Below are positions 11,027 through 19,479 of a stretch of DNA of 64,000 nt, one piece after another; positions within the stretch are counted from its first letter, which is position 1, and every line of letters starts with the position of its first letter. The position numbers were made by a program, and so were the translations under genes. The stretch comes from Nannocystis punicea. Lineage in GTDB: Bacteria > Myxococcota_A > Polyangia > Nannocystales > Nannocystaceae. The stretch lies in NCBI RefSeq assembly GCF_026965555.1, contig NZ_CP114040.1:1736001-1800000 (forward strand), written 5' to 3'. The notes beneath the pieces were generated by a model, which saw nothing but the letters and a program-made list of their open reading frames with translations, did no database searches and had not been told where the DNA came from.

Positions 11027-11965
11027 ATGGCGATGGCGATGGCGATGCGCGGGCGGCGATGCTTGTCCGCGGGGCTCGCGGCGGCGCTGGCCGTCGCACC
11101 GGCGATCCCCGAGGTCCGCGCGGCCGCGCCGGCGAAGGGGAGCGAGGAGCTCAACGCCAAGATCAGCGCCCTCGCGCAGGAGGCGCAGACGCGCTTCGAG
11201 ACGGCCGACTACGCCGGCGCGATCGAGCTGTGGACGCAGGCCTACGCCGCGCTGCCGAACGAGCCCGCGTACGACAAGCGGCGCAACGTGCTCGCCTACC
11301 AGATCGCCCAGGCCTGCGTCGAGGCGTACACGCTCGACCCGCAGCTCGTGTACCTCCGCAAGGCCGAGCGGCTGTTCGACAACTACCTCAAGACGATCAG
11401 CGCCAAGGACAAGACGACCACCGCCAAGGTGCAGGGCACGCTCGACGAGCTGCGCGAGAAGATCCGCGTCGCCGAGGAGCGCGAGGCCGAGAAGCAGGCC
11501 GCCGAGGCGACCGAGGCCGGTGGAGGCGACGCCGAGGCCCGCCTCGCGGCCGAGAAAGCCAGCCAGGCGCGCGACGCCGAGGCCCGCCGCGAGGCCGCCG
11601 AACGCGACGCGAAGCGCTCGCGCCGCCTCACCATCGCCGGCGGCGCCCTCACCGGCGTCGGCGCGATCGCCCTCGGGGTCATGGCCTACGGCCTCGCCCG
11701 CGGCGCCCGCGTCGACCGCGACGGCGAGGCCGCCAAGGCCGACGGCGTCACCGACCCCGCCGTCTATCGCGACCTGCTCGCCCAGGGCACCGCCGCCAAC
11801 ACCCTGGCGATCGCCACCGCGGTGGTCGGCGGCGTGCTGGTGGTCACCGGCATCGGCCTGCTCGGCGCCGGGGCGGCCGGCCAGCAGCGCGCCCGCCGCG
11901 AGCTCGGCCTGGCGCCGACCTGGCTGCGCGGCGGCGCGGGGCTTGTCCTTCAGGGCAGGTTCTGA
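11027..11965 (+). CDS. TPR-like membrane protein of unknown role
   Basis: The start region contains four ATG codons in frame (MAMAMAM), so the exact start is uncertain; the first at 11027 is used, giving 312 residues. A signal peptide ends near VRAAAP. Residues about 40-140 are helical and TPR-like (ETADYAGAIELWTQAYAALPNEPAYDKR). A charged Ala/Glu coiled coil follows (EEREAEKQAAEATEAGGG). Two hydrophobic helices close the protein (LTIAGGALTGVGAIALGVMA and IATAVVGGVLVVTGIGLLGAG). This architecture is frequent in myxobacterial genomes near kinases, with a periplasmic TPR part and C-terminal membrane anchor. The gene is divergent from the VWA lipoprotein. No catalytic motif is visible. Its 3' end runs into a cluster of palindromic elements, which supplies its last residues and 3' region. 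Confidence 0.75.
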   Translation: MAMAMAMRGRRCLSAGLAAALAVAPAIPEVRAAAPAKGSEELNAKISALAQEAQTRFETADYAGAIELWTQAYAALPNEPAYDKRRNVLAYQIAQACVEAYTLDPQLVYLRKAERLFDNYLKTISAKDKTTTAKVQGTLDELREKIRVAEEREAEKQAAEATEAGGGDAEARLAAEKASQARDAEARREAAERDAKRSRRLTIAGGALTGVGAIALGVMAYGLARGARVDRDGEAAKADGVTDPAVYRDLLAQGTAANTLAIATAVVGGVLVVTGIGLLGAGAAGQQRARRELGLAPTWLRGGAGLVLQGRF

Positions 11966-12044
11966 AGGCCAGGTCGCAAGGGACATGCTCTGCGGGGCAT
12001 GTTTTTGAGAGCATGGCGATAAGGGCATGTATCTCGGGACATCG
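11942..12044. repeat. Cluster of about five dispersed palindromes
   Basis: The cluster contains CTTGTCCTTCAGGGCAGG (11942-11959), AGGTCGCAAGGGACATG, CATGCTCTGCGGGGCATG, CATGTTTTTGAGAGCATG and GGGCATGTATCTCGGGACAT. Neighbouring copies share arms, so right arms serve as left arms of the next. It overlaps the last codons of the TPR protein and fills the gap to the next gene. Confidence 0.7.
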
Positions 12045-12127
12045 TTCGCCGAACGCCGGTGATCCGGCGCGAGCGCGGCACCCGGTCGCGCCGCCGCGAG
12101 GGGACGGCCCGCTCGTCGAGGCCCGCG

Positions 12128-13201
12128 TCACAGGCGGCGGGGCGGGCGGCTGACGCGGCGATCGGGCTGGGACACGCGGCGGGCCAGCTCGTCCATGAAG
12201 GTCTCGTCGGCGAGGTCGGGGGTGCGCTCGCGCAGGTGGTGGAGGAAGGCCTCGATGTCCGGCTTGTCGCTGCCCTGCTGCAGGCCGCGCATCACCCCGA
12301 GCAGCATGCGTTCGCTGCGGAGGCGCTCCTCGTCGAGGCGGCGGCGGAGGAGGATCGCGCGGCCGACCAGGATCGCCAGCACCAGCGCCACGCCGCCGAG
12401 CGCCCAGGCGATGATCGCGCTGAGCTGGATGCCCTTGTGGAGCAGGGCGTCGAGGCGGGTCCAGAAGTCGACCTGGAAGGCGCCGGCGCGCTCGCGGTAG
12501 CGCAGCTCCTCGAGGCCGTCGTGGCCGCCGAGCACGATCTGCCGCGTCACCTCGCGCGCGACCAGGCCGAACGCGGGCGTCAGCTCGTCGGCGATCGCCC
12601 GCCGCAGGCTCGGTGTGACGTCCCGGGCGATCACGGTGCGCAGGCTGGGGCCGAGCTCGTCCTCGATCACCGCCCGCAGGGCCGGGCCGAGCTGGTGGCG
12701 CAGGCCGTGCTCGGCCGACTCCATCATCCCGTCGACGGTCGCGCGCGTCAGCGTCTGCGCCAGCGCGCGCATGTCCTGACGTGTCTCCGGGGACAGGCTG
12801 GTGGCGAGCACGCGGGCGACCGCGTCGCGGGCGGCCTCGGCCGCGGCCGGACCGAGGTCGGTCCGCAAGCTGCGCGCGGCGGCGGCGGCGACCGCCTCGA
12901 CGTAGCGGGTCGAGGCCTGCCGCAGCTCGGCCTGGCGCGCGTCGTCGGTCATCGACTCGACCACGCCGTCGACCAGCGTCTTTGTGAGCTCGCGGGCCGC
13001 GCTCTGCACCTGCGGGTCGAGCATCAGGCGCTCGATGCGACGCTGCGACGAGGGGTCCTCGAAGAAGCCGAGGCCCTCGTCGAGCGCGGCGGGGACGGTG
13101 CGACGCGTGACGCTCTCGGCGCTGATGCAGCCGAGGTCGCCGCACAGACAGAGCACGAGGGCGAAGGGGACGCCGAACCGAGCGCGCATGCCGAGGTTCA
13201 T
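12128..13201 (-). CDS. Membrane protein of unknown function with N-terminal signal/lipobox
   Basis: The 357-residue protein starts at ATG 13201; a second ATG four codons later is possible. A hydrophobic signal ends at LCGDLGC, a possible lipobox. About 230 residues of amphipathic helix follow with recurring Leu/Val/Arg patterns (TLVDGVVESMTDDARQAELR, LGPSLRTVIARDVTPSLRRA), then one membrane helix near 279-300 (IIAWALGGVALVLAILVGRA) and a charged tail with LRERTPDL and DELARRV. The repeated LGPxLRxVI and VTPSLRRAI pattern suggests internal helical repeats. No enzyme motif is seen. It is followed in the antisense direction by the TPR protein, and its coding region contains one dispersed palindrome. 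A member of a myxobacterial family without known function is the fairest statement. Confidence 0.72.
   Translation of the reverse strand: MNLGMRARFGVPFALVLCLCGDLGCISAESVTRRTVPAALDEGLGFFEDPSSQRRIERLMLDPQVQSAARELTKTLVDGVVESMTDDARQAELRQASTRYVEAVAAAAARSLRTDLGPAAAEAARDAVARVLATSLSPETRQDMRALAQTLTRATVDGMMESAEHGLRHQLGPALRAVIEDELGPSLRTVIARDVTPSLRRAIADELTPAFGLVAREVTRQIVLGGHDGLEELRYRERAGAFQVDFWTRLDALLHKGIQLSAIIAWALGGVALVLAILVGRAILLRRRLDEERLRSERMLLGVMRGLQQGSDKPDIEAFLHHLRERTPDLADETFMDELARRVSQPDRRVSRPPRRL
12769..12797. repeat. Nested dispersed palindromes inside a coding region
   Basis: CATGTCCTGACGTG runs directly into GTGTCTCCGGGGACAGG. Read on the minus strand this encodes LSPETRQDM within the helical protein. 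Confidence 0.55.
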
Positions 13202-13303
13202 GCGCGAGGTGGCGAGGGCCGTCCGCGGATGCGCGACGGGACGGGCGCGCGCGGTCGGGCGGGCGCGCCCGTCACTCGCGGCGCGGAGCGGCGAGGCAGC
13301 CGC

Positions 13304-13588
13304 TCACGGCTTGCCGCGCGTCTGCGGGTTCTTGCCGCGGCGGCGGAGCTCGCGCGGATCGTAGGCGTCGAAGCCCTGGTCGCGGTGGCCGTCGGACTGG
13401 CGGTCGCGGTTCGGCTGCAGCTGACTCGGCCGGACGTCGTGGGGCTCACCGCCCTGGTGGCCCTTCTCGCCGTCCTCGCGCGTGCGCGGCGTGTCGTTGG
13501 GGTTGACCTGGTTGACGCCGCTGTTCGGTCCGCCGCGGTCGCGATCGGTGTTGTCGTGGGAGGGCTTGAATCGCTTGTGCGGGTCCAT
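13304..13588 (-). CDS. Small hydrophilic, disordered protein
   Basis: The 94-residue reading frame (MDPHKRFKPSHDNTDRDRGG start) is rich in Asp, Arg, Gly, Pro and Gln. It lacks hydrophobic segments and cysteines, so it is probably intrinsically disordered. It lies about 100 nt upstream of the membrane-protein gene on the same strand and next to a divergent promoter region. There is no recognisable family. The composition differs from the usual out-of-frame translations here (which are Arg/Ala/Pro rich), which supports it being real. Confidence 0.5.
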   Translation of the reverse strand: MDPHKRFKPSHDNTDRDRGGPNSGVNQVNPNDTPRTREDGEKGHQGGEPHDVRPSQLQPNRDRQSDGHRDQGFDAYDPRELRRRGKNPQTRGKP

Positions 13589-13751
13589 GCCCGAACCGTG
13601 ACGTGGGCGGTCGGGGAGTCAAGGCGAGCGCCGGAGGCGAGCGGGCAACTACGAATAATCGATCTGGTGTTGCGCGCGGGTCGGGGGAACTCTCTGCGGC
13701 CTGATGCATGGATCCACGCTCTCCGAAGCGGTTGTGATAGCTTGGTCGTCG

Positions 13752-15209
13752 ATGGTTTCCACGCGTTCTTGGGTAGGGGGTATCTTCGCGCTCTTCGGGC
13801 TCGTCGGTTGCGGCGACGACGGGCGCGCCACGGCCTCGGCGACGGCGGGCCAGACCGAGGCGACGACGACACCGGTCACCGCGACCGAGCCGACGGGCGG
13901 CACCGGCAGCGCGACGCAGGCGACGACCGACGACGCGGGCACGGCCTCGAACTCGGCCAGCGAGGCGACGACGACGACCGCGCCGACGACCACGCAGGAC
14001 GTGACGATCACCGGGACCACGGGGCCGACCACGAGCACCTCGACCGGGCCCGACCTCACCACCACCGGCCCCGACACCACGACCACCGGTGACCCGTGCG
14101 GCGGCGGCGGGCGCGGCGGCTTCGACTTCAGCTACCTCTGGGTGGCCAACACCTCGCAGGGCAGCATCTCGAAGGTCAACACCAACACGCTCGTCGAGGA
14201 GGGCCGCTACTACGCCGACCCGAACCCGGCCGGGGCCAGCTCGTCGCGCACGTCGGTCAACATCGACGGTCACTTCGTGGTGGTGTCGAACCGGGCCTCG
14301 TACAGCGTGACCAAGTTCGCGGCCGACAAGGGCGACTGCGTCGACAAGAACGCCGACGGCATGATCACGACCTCGGCCAACAAGGACGACCTCCTGCCGT
14401 GGGGCAGCGACGAGTGCATGCTGTGGAACACGCCGGTCAGCCCGGCCCCGTTCGGCTACAACGGCGGCCCGCGCGGGACCGCGTGGGCGCCCGGTGAGTT
14501 CAACCCGGCGACCTGCAAGTACGAGAATCAGAAGGTGTGGGTCGGCTGGCTCGACGCGCCCACGCACGCGATCATCGGCCGCTTCGACGGCGCCACCGGC
14601 GTGCAGGACGCGACCATCCCGCTCGACGGCTGGACCAGCCAGATCTCCCCGTACGGCGCCGCCGCCGACGGCAACGGCTACGTGTGGTTCATCAACGTCT
14701 ACCAGGAGCTGGTCCGCATCGACACCGAGACGCTCGAGGTCAAGCGCTACCCGGGCGAGGGCATCCAGTTCTACGGCATGACCGTCGACGGCAAGGGCAA
14801 CGTGTGGTTCGGCCCGTACAACAACGGCAACGTGGCGATGTTCGACGCCCAGTCCGAGACGTTCCACCAGATCCCCAACTCGGCCGAGAACCACCGCGGG
14901 ATCGCCGTCGACTCGAACGGCATGGCCTGGGTCGCCGCCAACGCCGGCGGCACCCACGGCTGCGGCCTCAACCAGATCGACACCAACACCATGACGGCGG
15001 TCCAGTTCCACACCTTCGAGCAGTGCAGCACGCCCGTCGGCGTCAGCATCGACGTCGACGGCTTCGTGTGGATGGTCGACTACGGCGGCTGGGCCTACCG
15101 CATCGACCCCAACACCTACGTCAAGACGCAGGTGCCGATCGCCGGCGACCACTACACCTACTCGGACATGACGGGCGGCGGCCTGTTCAATGCCGTGATG
15201 CCGGGCTAG
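13752..15209 (+). CDS. Lipoprotein with Vgb/SMP-30-like beta-propeller
   Basis: I choose ATG 13752, which gives a signal peptide with lipobox LVGC and 485 residues. A Thr/Ala/Ser linker covers residues 20-115. The rest is a beta-propeller with repeated blades (YVWFINVYQELVRIDTETL, NVWFGPYNNGNVAMFDAQSE, MAWVAANAGGT, FVWMVDYGGWAYRIDPNT). This pattern of xxVWF...xxIDT resembles virginiamycin B lyase (Vgb)-like and gluconolactonase propellers. Catalytic activity cannot be judged. The protein is probably anchored in the outer membrane and exposed. It has its own divergent promoter region and an 11-bp terminator hairpin just after the stop, so it looks monocistronic. Confidence 0.82.
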   Translation: MVSTRSWVGGIFALFGLVGCGDDGRATASATAGQTEATTTPVTATEPTGGTGSATQATTDDAGTASNSASEATTTTAPTTTQDVTITGTTGPTTSTSTGPDLTTTGPDTTTTGDPCGGGGRGGFDFSYLWVANTSQGSISKVNTNTLVEEGRYYADPNPAGASSSRTSVNIDGHFVVVSNRASYSVTKFAADKGDCVDKNADGMITTSANKDDLLPWGSDECMLWNTPVSPAPFGYNGGPRGTAWAPGEFNPATCKYENQKVWVGWLDAPTHAIIGRFDGATGVQDATIPLDGWTSQISPYGAAADGNGYVWFINVYQELVRIDTETLEVKRYPGEGIQFYGMTVDGKGNVWFGPYNNGNVAMFDAQSETFHQIPNSAENHRGIAVDSNGMAWVAANAGGTHGCGLNQIDTNTMTAVQFHTFEQCSTPVGVSIDVDGFVWMVDYGGWAYRIDPNTYVKTQVPIAGDHYTYSDMTGGGLFNAVMPG

Positions 15210-15246
15210 CGAGCGCGCGGGGACGCGGCTGCGCGCGCGCGCTCGC
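15209..15246 (+). terminator. GC hairpin after the beta-propeller lipoprotein
   Basis: GCGAGCGCGCG (15209-15219) is an exact inverted match to CGCGCGCTCGC (15236-15246) with a 16-nt loop. It begins at the last base of the stop codon. There is no T-tract, as is common in GC-rich genomes. Confidence 0.55.
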
Positions 15247-15345
15247 GCCCGCCGACGGCCGGCACGGAACCATCTCGGTAAGCTGACGCGCCATAAGTGG
15301 CGCCTGTTCGGCGGCCAGCCCTGGCCGTCGAACGGGCGCTCGTTA

Positions 15346-15363
15346 CATGTCTTTCAAGACATG
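15346..15363. repeat. Perfect copy of the dispersed palindrome
   Basis: CATGTCTTTCAAGACATG is an uninterrupted 8-bp inverted repeat with a TC spacer, lying in the gap between convergent genes. It is the most symmetric member. Confidence 0.7.
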
Positions 15364-15465
15364 CGATGTCGGAGCGCGAGGGCGCATTCATTCGCGGCAG
15401 CGGTCGCCGATCCTTCACGCTTCGCCGCTGCCGTCGGCGAGCTCAAGGCGCCCGACACGCGCTGA

Positions 15466-15867
15466 CTAAGGGTCGGTCACGAGGGCGAAGGTGTGTTGGC
15501 CCGGAACAGGTAAGCAACCGAACAACGCGGCTCGATTGTCACAGACCCAGTTTGTCCACAAGCCCTGCAATGCACCGTTATATCCGGCGACCTCACAGAG
15601 ATTCCACGCCACCGCGAAGTCTGCATGACTGTAACACCACCGGGTGGTCGAACGAGCTGGAAGCTCGTCCTCGGCGCGCGCTTCGTCATCGAAGGTCTCG
15701 GGATCAGCTCCCCCATTCATCGCGTTCGCGGATCGGATTTTAAAGCCGGTGGCCTGGGCGAACGAAACGTCCGAGACAGCGAGAACCGAGATGAGTATCG
15801 GTGAAGTCATGAAAACCCAGATGAGCCCACTCTTGTCCCAATAATGTGCGTTTTTGCGCTTGAGCAT
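15466..15867 (-). CDS. Small secreted Cys-containing protein, unknown
   Basis: The 133-residue frame starts at ATG 15867. A strong AAGGAGG lies about 12 nt upstream, and a nearer upstream ATG is out of frame. An N-terminal hydrophobic segment (VFMTSPILISVLAVSDVSFAQA) should be a signal peptide. The mature part has four cysteines (WCYSHADF, WNLCEVAGYNG, NWVCDNRAALFGCLP). Its base composition is clearly less GC-rich than its neighbours, which may point to transfer or to a fast-evolving gene. It is convergent with the propeller lipoprotein. No family is recognised. Confidence 0.6.
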   Translation of the reverse strand: MLKRKNAHYWDKSGLIWVFMTSPILISVLAVSDVSFAQATGFKIRSANAMNGGADPETFDDEARAEDELPARSTTRWCYSHADFAVAWNLCEVAGYNGALQGLWTNWVCDNRAALFGCLPVPGQHTFALVTDP

Positions 15868-16357
15868 GGCATATGCCCCTCCTTTAGGGCATGGAGCCTA
15901 GATGTCTCGAGCCGTGCAAGGGTCAATTGCGATCTGACTGCAACCCGCTTTTCGGGGGGCACGGCACTCCAACACGCCAGAGGCGCCTACCGTGGCGAGC
16001 CCGCCGCCAGGCGAATGTTCGCGCGAGCAGTGGGATCGTGCAACCGTTTGGCACGATCGAAATCGCGGACTGAGATGTCGAGGTGATGCCCGCGCCGGCG
16101 CGAAGGCATTGCGCACTCTCGGCCGTGGCCCGGGCTGGGGAGCGGGACAGGAGCCGGCTCGGTGCGCGGTTGGCTGGGGGCTTGGGGGACGGTTGGCGTG
16201 TGAGCGCCGGCTCAGGCGCGGGGGCCGGCTCAGGCTCGGACTGCCCCAAGCACTGCCCAAACCCCTTCAATGCCGCCATGCCGGGCTCGCACCCCGAGTC
16301 CCCGCGGGAATTCTTTTGGTGGGCCGGCGGCCGCGTAGAGCCTATCGTGGGCCGGCC
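15868..16357. other. Intergenic region without convincing gene
   Basis: This stretch is of mixed composition and has reading frames only with Arg/Pro-rich translations. It contains the ribosome binding site of the small secreted protein gene at its left end and presumably the promoter of the gene at 16358. No repeat of the dispersed family is present. Confidence 0.5.
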
Positions 16358-16645
16358 ATGAAAAAATTCGCGCTGCCGATCCTCGTCGTCTTCACGCTCT
16401 TCAGCGCCGTCGTCGTCGTGCGCCACGGCTACTTCGGCTTCATCGGCCTCGCGCTGCGCGAACCGTGGGCGCTGCAGATGTTGCTCGACCTCGTCCTCGC
16501 CCTGTCCCTCGTCGCCGGCTGGCTGCGCCGCGACGCCCGGAACCACGGGATCGAGGCGTGGCCGTACCTGGTCGCCCTGCCGTTCCTCGGTTCGATCAGC
16601 CCGCTCGCCTACCTCGTCCACCGCGACCTCAAGCGCCGCACCTGA
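16358..16645 (+). CDS. Small integral membrane protein
   Basis: The 95-residue protein begins MKKFALPILVVFTLFSAVVV at ATG 16358. It shows three hydrophobic segments (residues about 4-22, 40-56, 69-86) separated by short charged loops, and ends in a basic tail LVHRDLKRRT, which suggests a cytoplasmic C-terminus. No family is recognised with confidence. The next gene starts 28 nt downstream on the same strand, so the two may be co-transcribed. Confidence 0.65.
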   Translation: MKKFALPILVVFTLFSAVVVVRHGYFGFIGLALREPWALQMLLDLVLALSLVAGWLRRDARNHGIEAWPYLVALPFLGSISPLAYLVHRDLKRRT

Positions 16646-16673
16646 GGCCCGATCCGTGCCAAGCTGCGCGCGC

Positions 16674-17558
16674 ATGGCCAGGATCCACGAGTACGGCGAG
16701 GGGGAAGGGGATGACGACGCCGCGTCCTTGATCGCGCGCCACGAGACGCTCGACAGCTCGTTCTGGATCGAGCAAGGCGACGCGGTGCTCGCGGTCAGCC
16801 ACATCCGCTTCGGGGCGGAGGGGTTCTTCTGCCAGTGGCACGAGCGGTCGGGCCACGGCATCCTGGCGGCGATCGGCCGCGGCGGCCACGGCCTGGCGCT
16901 GGCGTTCGACGGCGGCGGTGAGCCCCTGGTGATCGACGGCGGCTGTGCGATCGACCGCGCGGCCGCGATCGCGGTCGTCGAGCGGTTCCTGCTCGACGGC
17001 GGCCGCAGCGACGCGGTGCGGTGGGGCGCGGGGATCGTCCGCACCACCCTCGACGTCGAGCACGGCTGGACCTTCGTCGAGGTCGGCGAGCCGCGCGAGC
17101 CGAGCGGCTGGTTGCCCGCGGGCCTGCGCTCATGGCTCGGCGGGGCGGTGGACCCCGAGCTGCCGCGGACCGCCACCTGGCGGGTGCTCACCGAGGTCGT
17201 CGTGTGCGACGTCGAGTGGCTGGAGACGCTCGCCGAGACGCCGATGCCGTGCCTGCGCCGCGTCATCGTCGACGCGCAGGCCGGTTCGCTCGCGGCGCTC
17301 CCGGCGGCGATCGCCGGCGCGCCGGAGCTCGAGGAGCTGGTCGTCTTCGGCCCCGAGGTCGCCCGTCTGCCGCGGCTCGTCTCGCAGTCGCTGCGACGGA
17401 TCACCCTCGGCCTCGGCGGACCCATCGGCCCGGTCGACGATCCCCCGCCCGACTGGCGCCTCGCGATCGAGGCGGCGCTGGCCCGCTGCGAGCTACCGGC
17501 CCTCGAGGCGACCAGTATCGTCGTCAACGTCGAGCTGCAAGACGGCGAGCTCGATTGA
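16674..17558 (+). CDS. Unknown cytoplasmic protein, LRR-like C-terminal half
   Basis: The 294-residue protein starts at ATG 16674. It has no signal peptide or membrane helix. The first half has a compact alpha/beta look (DAVLAVSHIRFGAEGFFCQW, then LALAFDGGGEPLVIDGG). The second half has Leu-rich stretches (TPMPCLRRVIVDA, APELEELVVFG, QSLRRITLGL) resembling a few irregular leucine-rich repeats. Proteins of this sort in myxobacteria are often immunity-like or regulatory, but nothing here proves it. It lies 28 nt after the small membrane protein gene. Confidence 0.6.
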   Translation: MARIHEYGEGEGDDDAASLIARHETLDSSFWIEQGDAVLAVSHIRFGAEGFFCQWHERSGHGILAAIGRGGHGLALAFDGGGEPLVIDGGCAIDRAAAIAVVERFLLDGGRSDAVRWGAGIVRTTLDVEHGWTFVEVGEPREPSGWLPAGLRSWLGGAVDPELPRTATWRVLTEVVVCDVEWLETLAETPMPCLRRVIVDAQAGSLAALPAAIAGAPELEELVVFGPEVARLPRLVSQSLRRITLGLGGPIGPVDDPPPDWRLAIEAALARCELPALEATSIVVNVELQDGELD

Positions 17559-17805
17559 TTCGGCGCCGGCGCGATGAAGACTCACCGGGCTCGCCGTCCG
17601 CGGCTCACACGGGCCGCGACGGGCTGGTTCGACCCGCCGACAGTTAGTTCCGCGCGGCTGTCAAGCCCTGTATGGCGCCACGTTGTCTGCCGGCCCCGCC
17701 TCATCGGCGCGAGATGTTGGAGCAAGAACCCGGGGAAGGCGCCATTTTGCGGGTTTTCTGCGAGGCCCTCGCAATTCATCCGCGGTCGGTGGCCACTATA
17801 GCGGC

Positions 17806-19338
17806 ATGATTTTCTCTCCTCGTCCTCGCTTATCGCTGGCGCTCGCCGGCGTGTTCTCCCTGACCGCGTGCCCCGGCGACGGGACCGCGACCACGGACTC
17901 CTCCTCGACCACCAGCCAGGGGCCCGAAGACTCGACGACGAGCACCGGTGACTCGACCACGGTCGACGAGCCGACCGTGACCACCGCCGAGCCGACCAGC
18001 ACGACCACGAGCGAGCCGTCGACGAGCACGACCGGCGAGGACGAGGTGATCCCGGTGCCGCCGGCCTGCGACGACCCGGTGGCGCCGCGGTGCACGGACC
18101 CGATCACGAAGTGCAAGCTCGACGAGGATCGCGACGGCGTCGCCTTCAGCTGCGACAACGCGCCCAAGTACACCAACCCCGGGCAAGAGGACATCGACGG
18201 CGACGGCTTCGGCGACATCAACGACATGTGCCCGGTGACGGCGACCGCCGCGAACGCGGGCGACACCGACCGCGACGGCGTCGGCAACGAGTGCGACGTG
18301 TGCTCGCGGTTCCCCGGAACTTACAACAAGCTGGACGTGCCCGTGCCGTTCTACATGAGCGTACGCGGCAACCCGTCGCAGATGGACAGCGACCGCGACG
18401 GCGTCGGCGACAGCTGCGACAACTGCGTGCGGGTCGCCAACTGCCAGGGCTTCGGCGACGGCCCCGGGCTCACGCCGCACGTGGTCGGGCAGCTCGCCGA
18501 CGTCGAGGTCGCCGGCTGCCAGGACGACGCCGACATCGACCTCATCGGCGACGCTTGCGAAGGGGCGATGATGGTCGGCGCCGCCGGTCCGGTCGGCTTC
18601 CTCGACGGCGACGACTTCGATCAGGACGGCCTGGCCAACATCGTCGACGGTTGCCCGCGGCAGCCGGTCGAGCGCCGCGCCTGCGACGGCGACGACGACT
18701 GCCCGAGCGGCGCGACCTGCAGCGCGGCGCAGATCTGCAACCACGCCGATCACGACGGCGACGACATCGGCGACGTCTGCGACAACTGCCCGTGGACCGC
18801 GAACCCCGAGCAGCTCGACGAGAACGCCGACGACGACCCCGACCGCGACTTCATCGGCGCGGCCTGCGAGCAGGTGCAGTTCTGCGTCGACCACGACAAC
18901 CCGCGTCCCCTCGCGTTCTACGACGTCAGCGCCAACGGCTACTGCTGCGTGACGACCTACAACGGTCAGCCGCTCGTCGATCCCGACGGCGAGCCGATCG
19001 ACGTCGCCGACCTGCCGCCGCTGCCGCCCGGCGTGCTCGAGCTCCCGCCCGGCTGCGAGGAGGCGCTCGCCGCCAGCGAGGACGGCAAGGCGCACAAGAT
19101 GAAGGCCTGCCACGTCGACGCGCCGACGGACCTCTGGCAGTACCTGTGCCTGATGCCGGCGTGGGACCAGGAGTACGACGGAGTGCCCGACGGCTGCGAC
19201 CTGTGCCCGTTCGCGTACGACCCGACCAACGCGATCTACGTCGATTCGGACATGAAGGAGTGGCCGAACTACGGCAAGTTCTGCAACGGCGATTACAGCC
19301 CGGACAACTTCGACCCGGCGAACATGTGCCTGCCGTGA
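17806..19338 (+). CDS. Lipoprotein with thrombospondin type 3 calcium-binding repeats
   Basis: ATG 17806 gives a lipoprotein signal with lipobox LTAC and 510 residues. After a Thr/Ser linker (residues about 22-75), repeated acidic motifs follow: DEDRDGV, DIDGDGFGD, DTDRDGVG, DSDRDGVGD, DQDGLAN, DHDGDDIGD. These are typical TSP3/cadherin-like DxDxDGxxD calcium-binding loops, interleaved with paired cysteines (CDNCPWTANPEQ). The C-terminal part (CCVTTYNGQP, CHVDAPTD, CDLCPFAYDP) is a Cys-rich unknown domain. Such proteins are expected at the cell surface. Convergent with the kinase-TPR gene, with a shared hairpin between the stops. Confidence 0.85.
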   Translation: MIFSPRPRLSLALAGVFSLTACPGDGTATTDSSSTTSQGPEDSTTSTGDSTTVDEPTVTTAEPTSTTTSEPSTSTTGEDEVIPVPPACDDPVAPRCTDPITKCKLDEDRDGVAFSCDNAPKYTNPGQEDIDGDGFGDINDMCPVTATAANAGDTDRDGVGNECDVCSRFPGTYNKLDVPVPFYMSVRGNPSQMDSDRDGVGDSCDNCVRVANCQGFGDGPGLTPHVVGQLADVEVAGCQDDADIDLIGDACEGAMMVGAAGPVGFLDGDDFDQDGLANIVDGCPRQPVERRACDGDDDCPSGATCSAAQICNHADHDGDDIGDVCDNCPWTANPEQLDENADDDPDRDFIGAACEQVQFCVDHDNPRPLAFYDVSANGYCCVTTYNGQPLVDPDGEPIDVADLPPLPPGVLELPPGCEEALAASEDGKAHKMKACHVDAPTDLWQYLCLMPAWDQEYDGVPDGCDLCPFAYDPTNAIYVDSDMKEWPNYGKFCNGDYSPDNFDPANMCLP

Positions 19339-19446
19339 ATCGACCTCGCCCTCGCGCGCGCACCGAGCGACGGCCGCGGTCTCGAGCTCCGGCGAAGGAC
19401 GCCCGCCGGACCCGGCCGTCCGGCGCAGGAGCTCGCGGACAGGCGG

Positions 19447-19479
19447 GCTGATCGCAGCCTCTCTCGAGCTGCGATCAGC
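19447..19479. terminator. Bidirectional terminator hairpin between convergent genes
   Basis: GCTGATCGCAGC (19447-19458) pairs perfectly with GCTGCGATCAGC (19468-19479), with a 9-nt loop. The right arm contains the stop codon of the kinase-TPR gene on the minus strand, and the hairpin lies 108 nt after the TSP3 stop. Confidence 0.65.
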
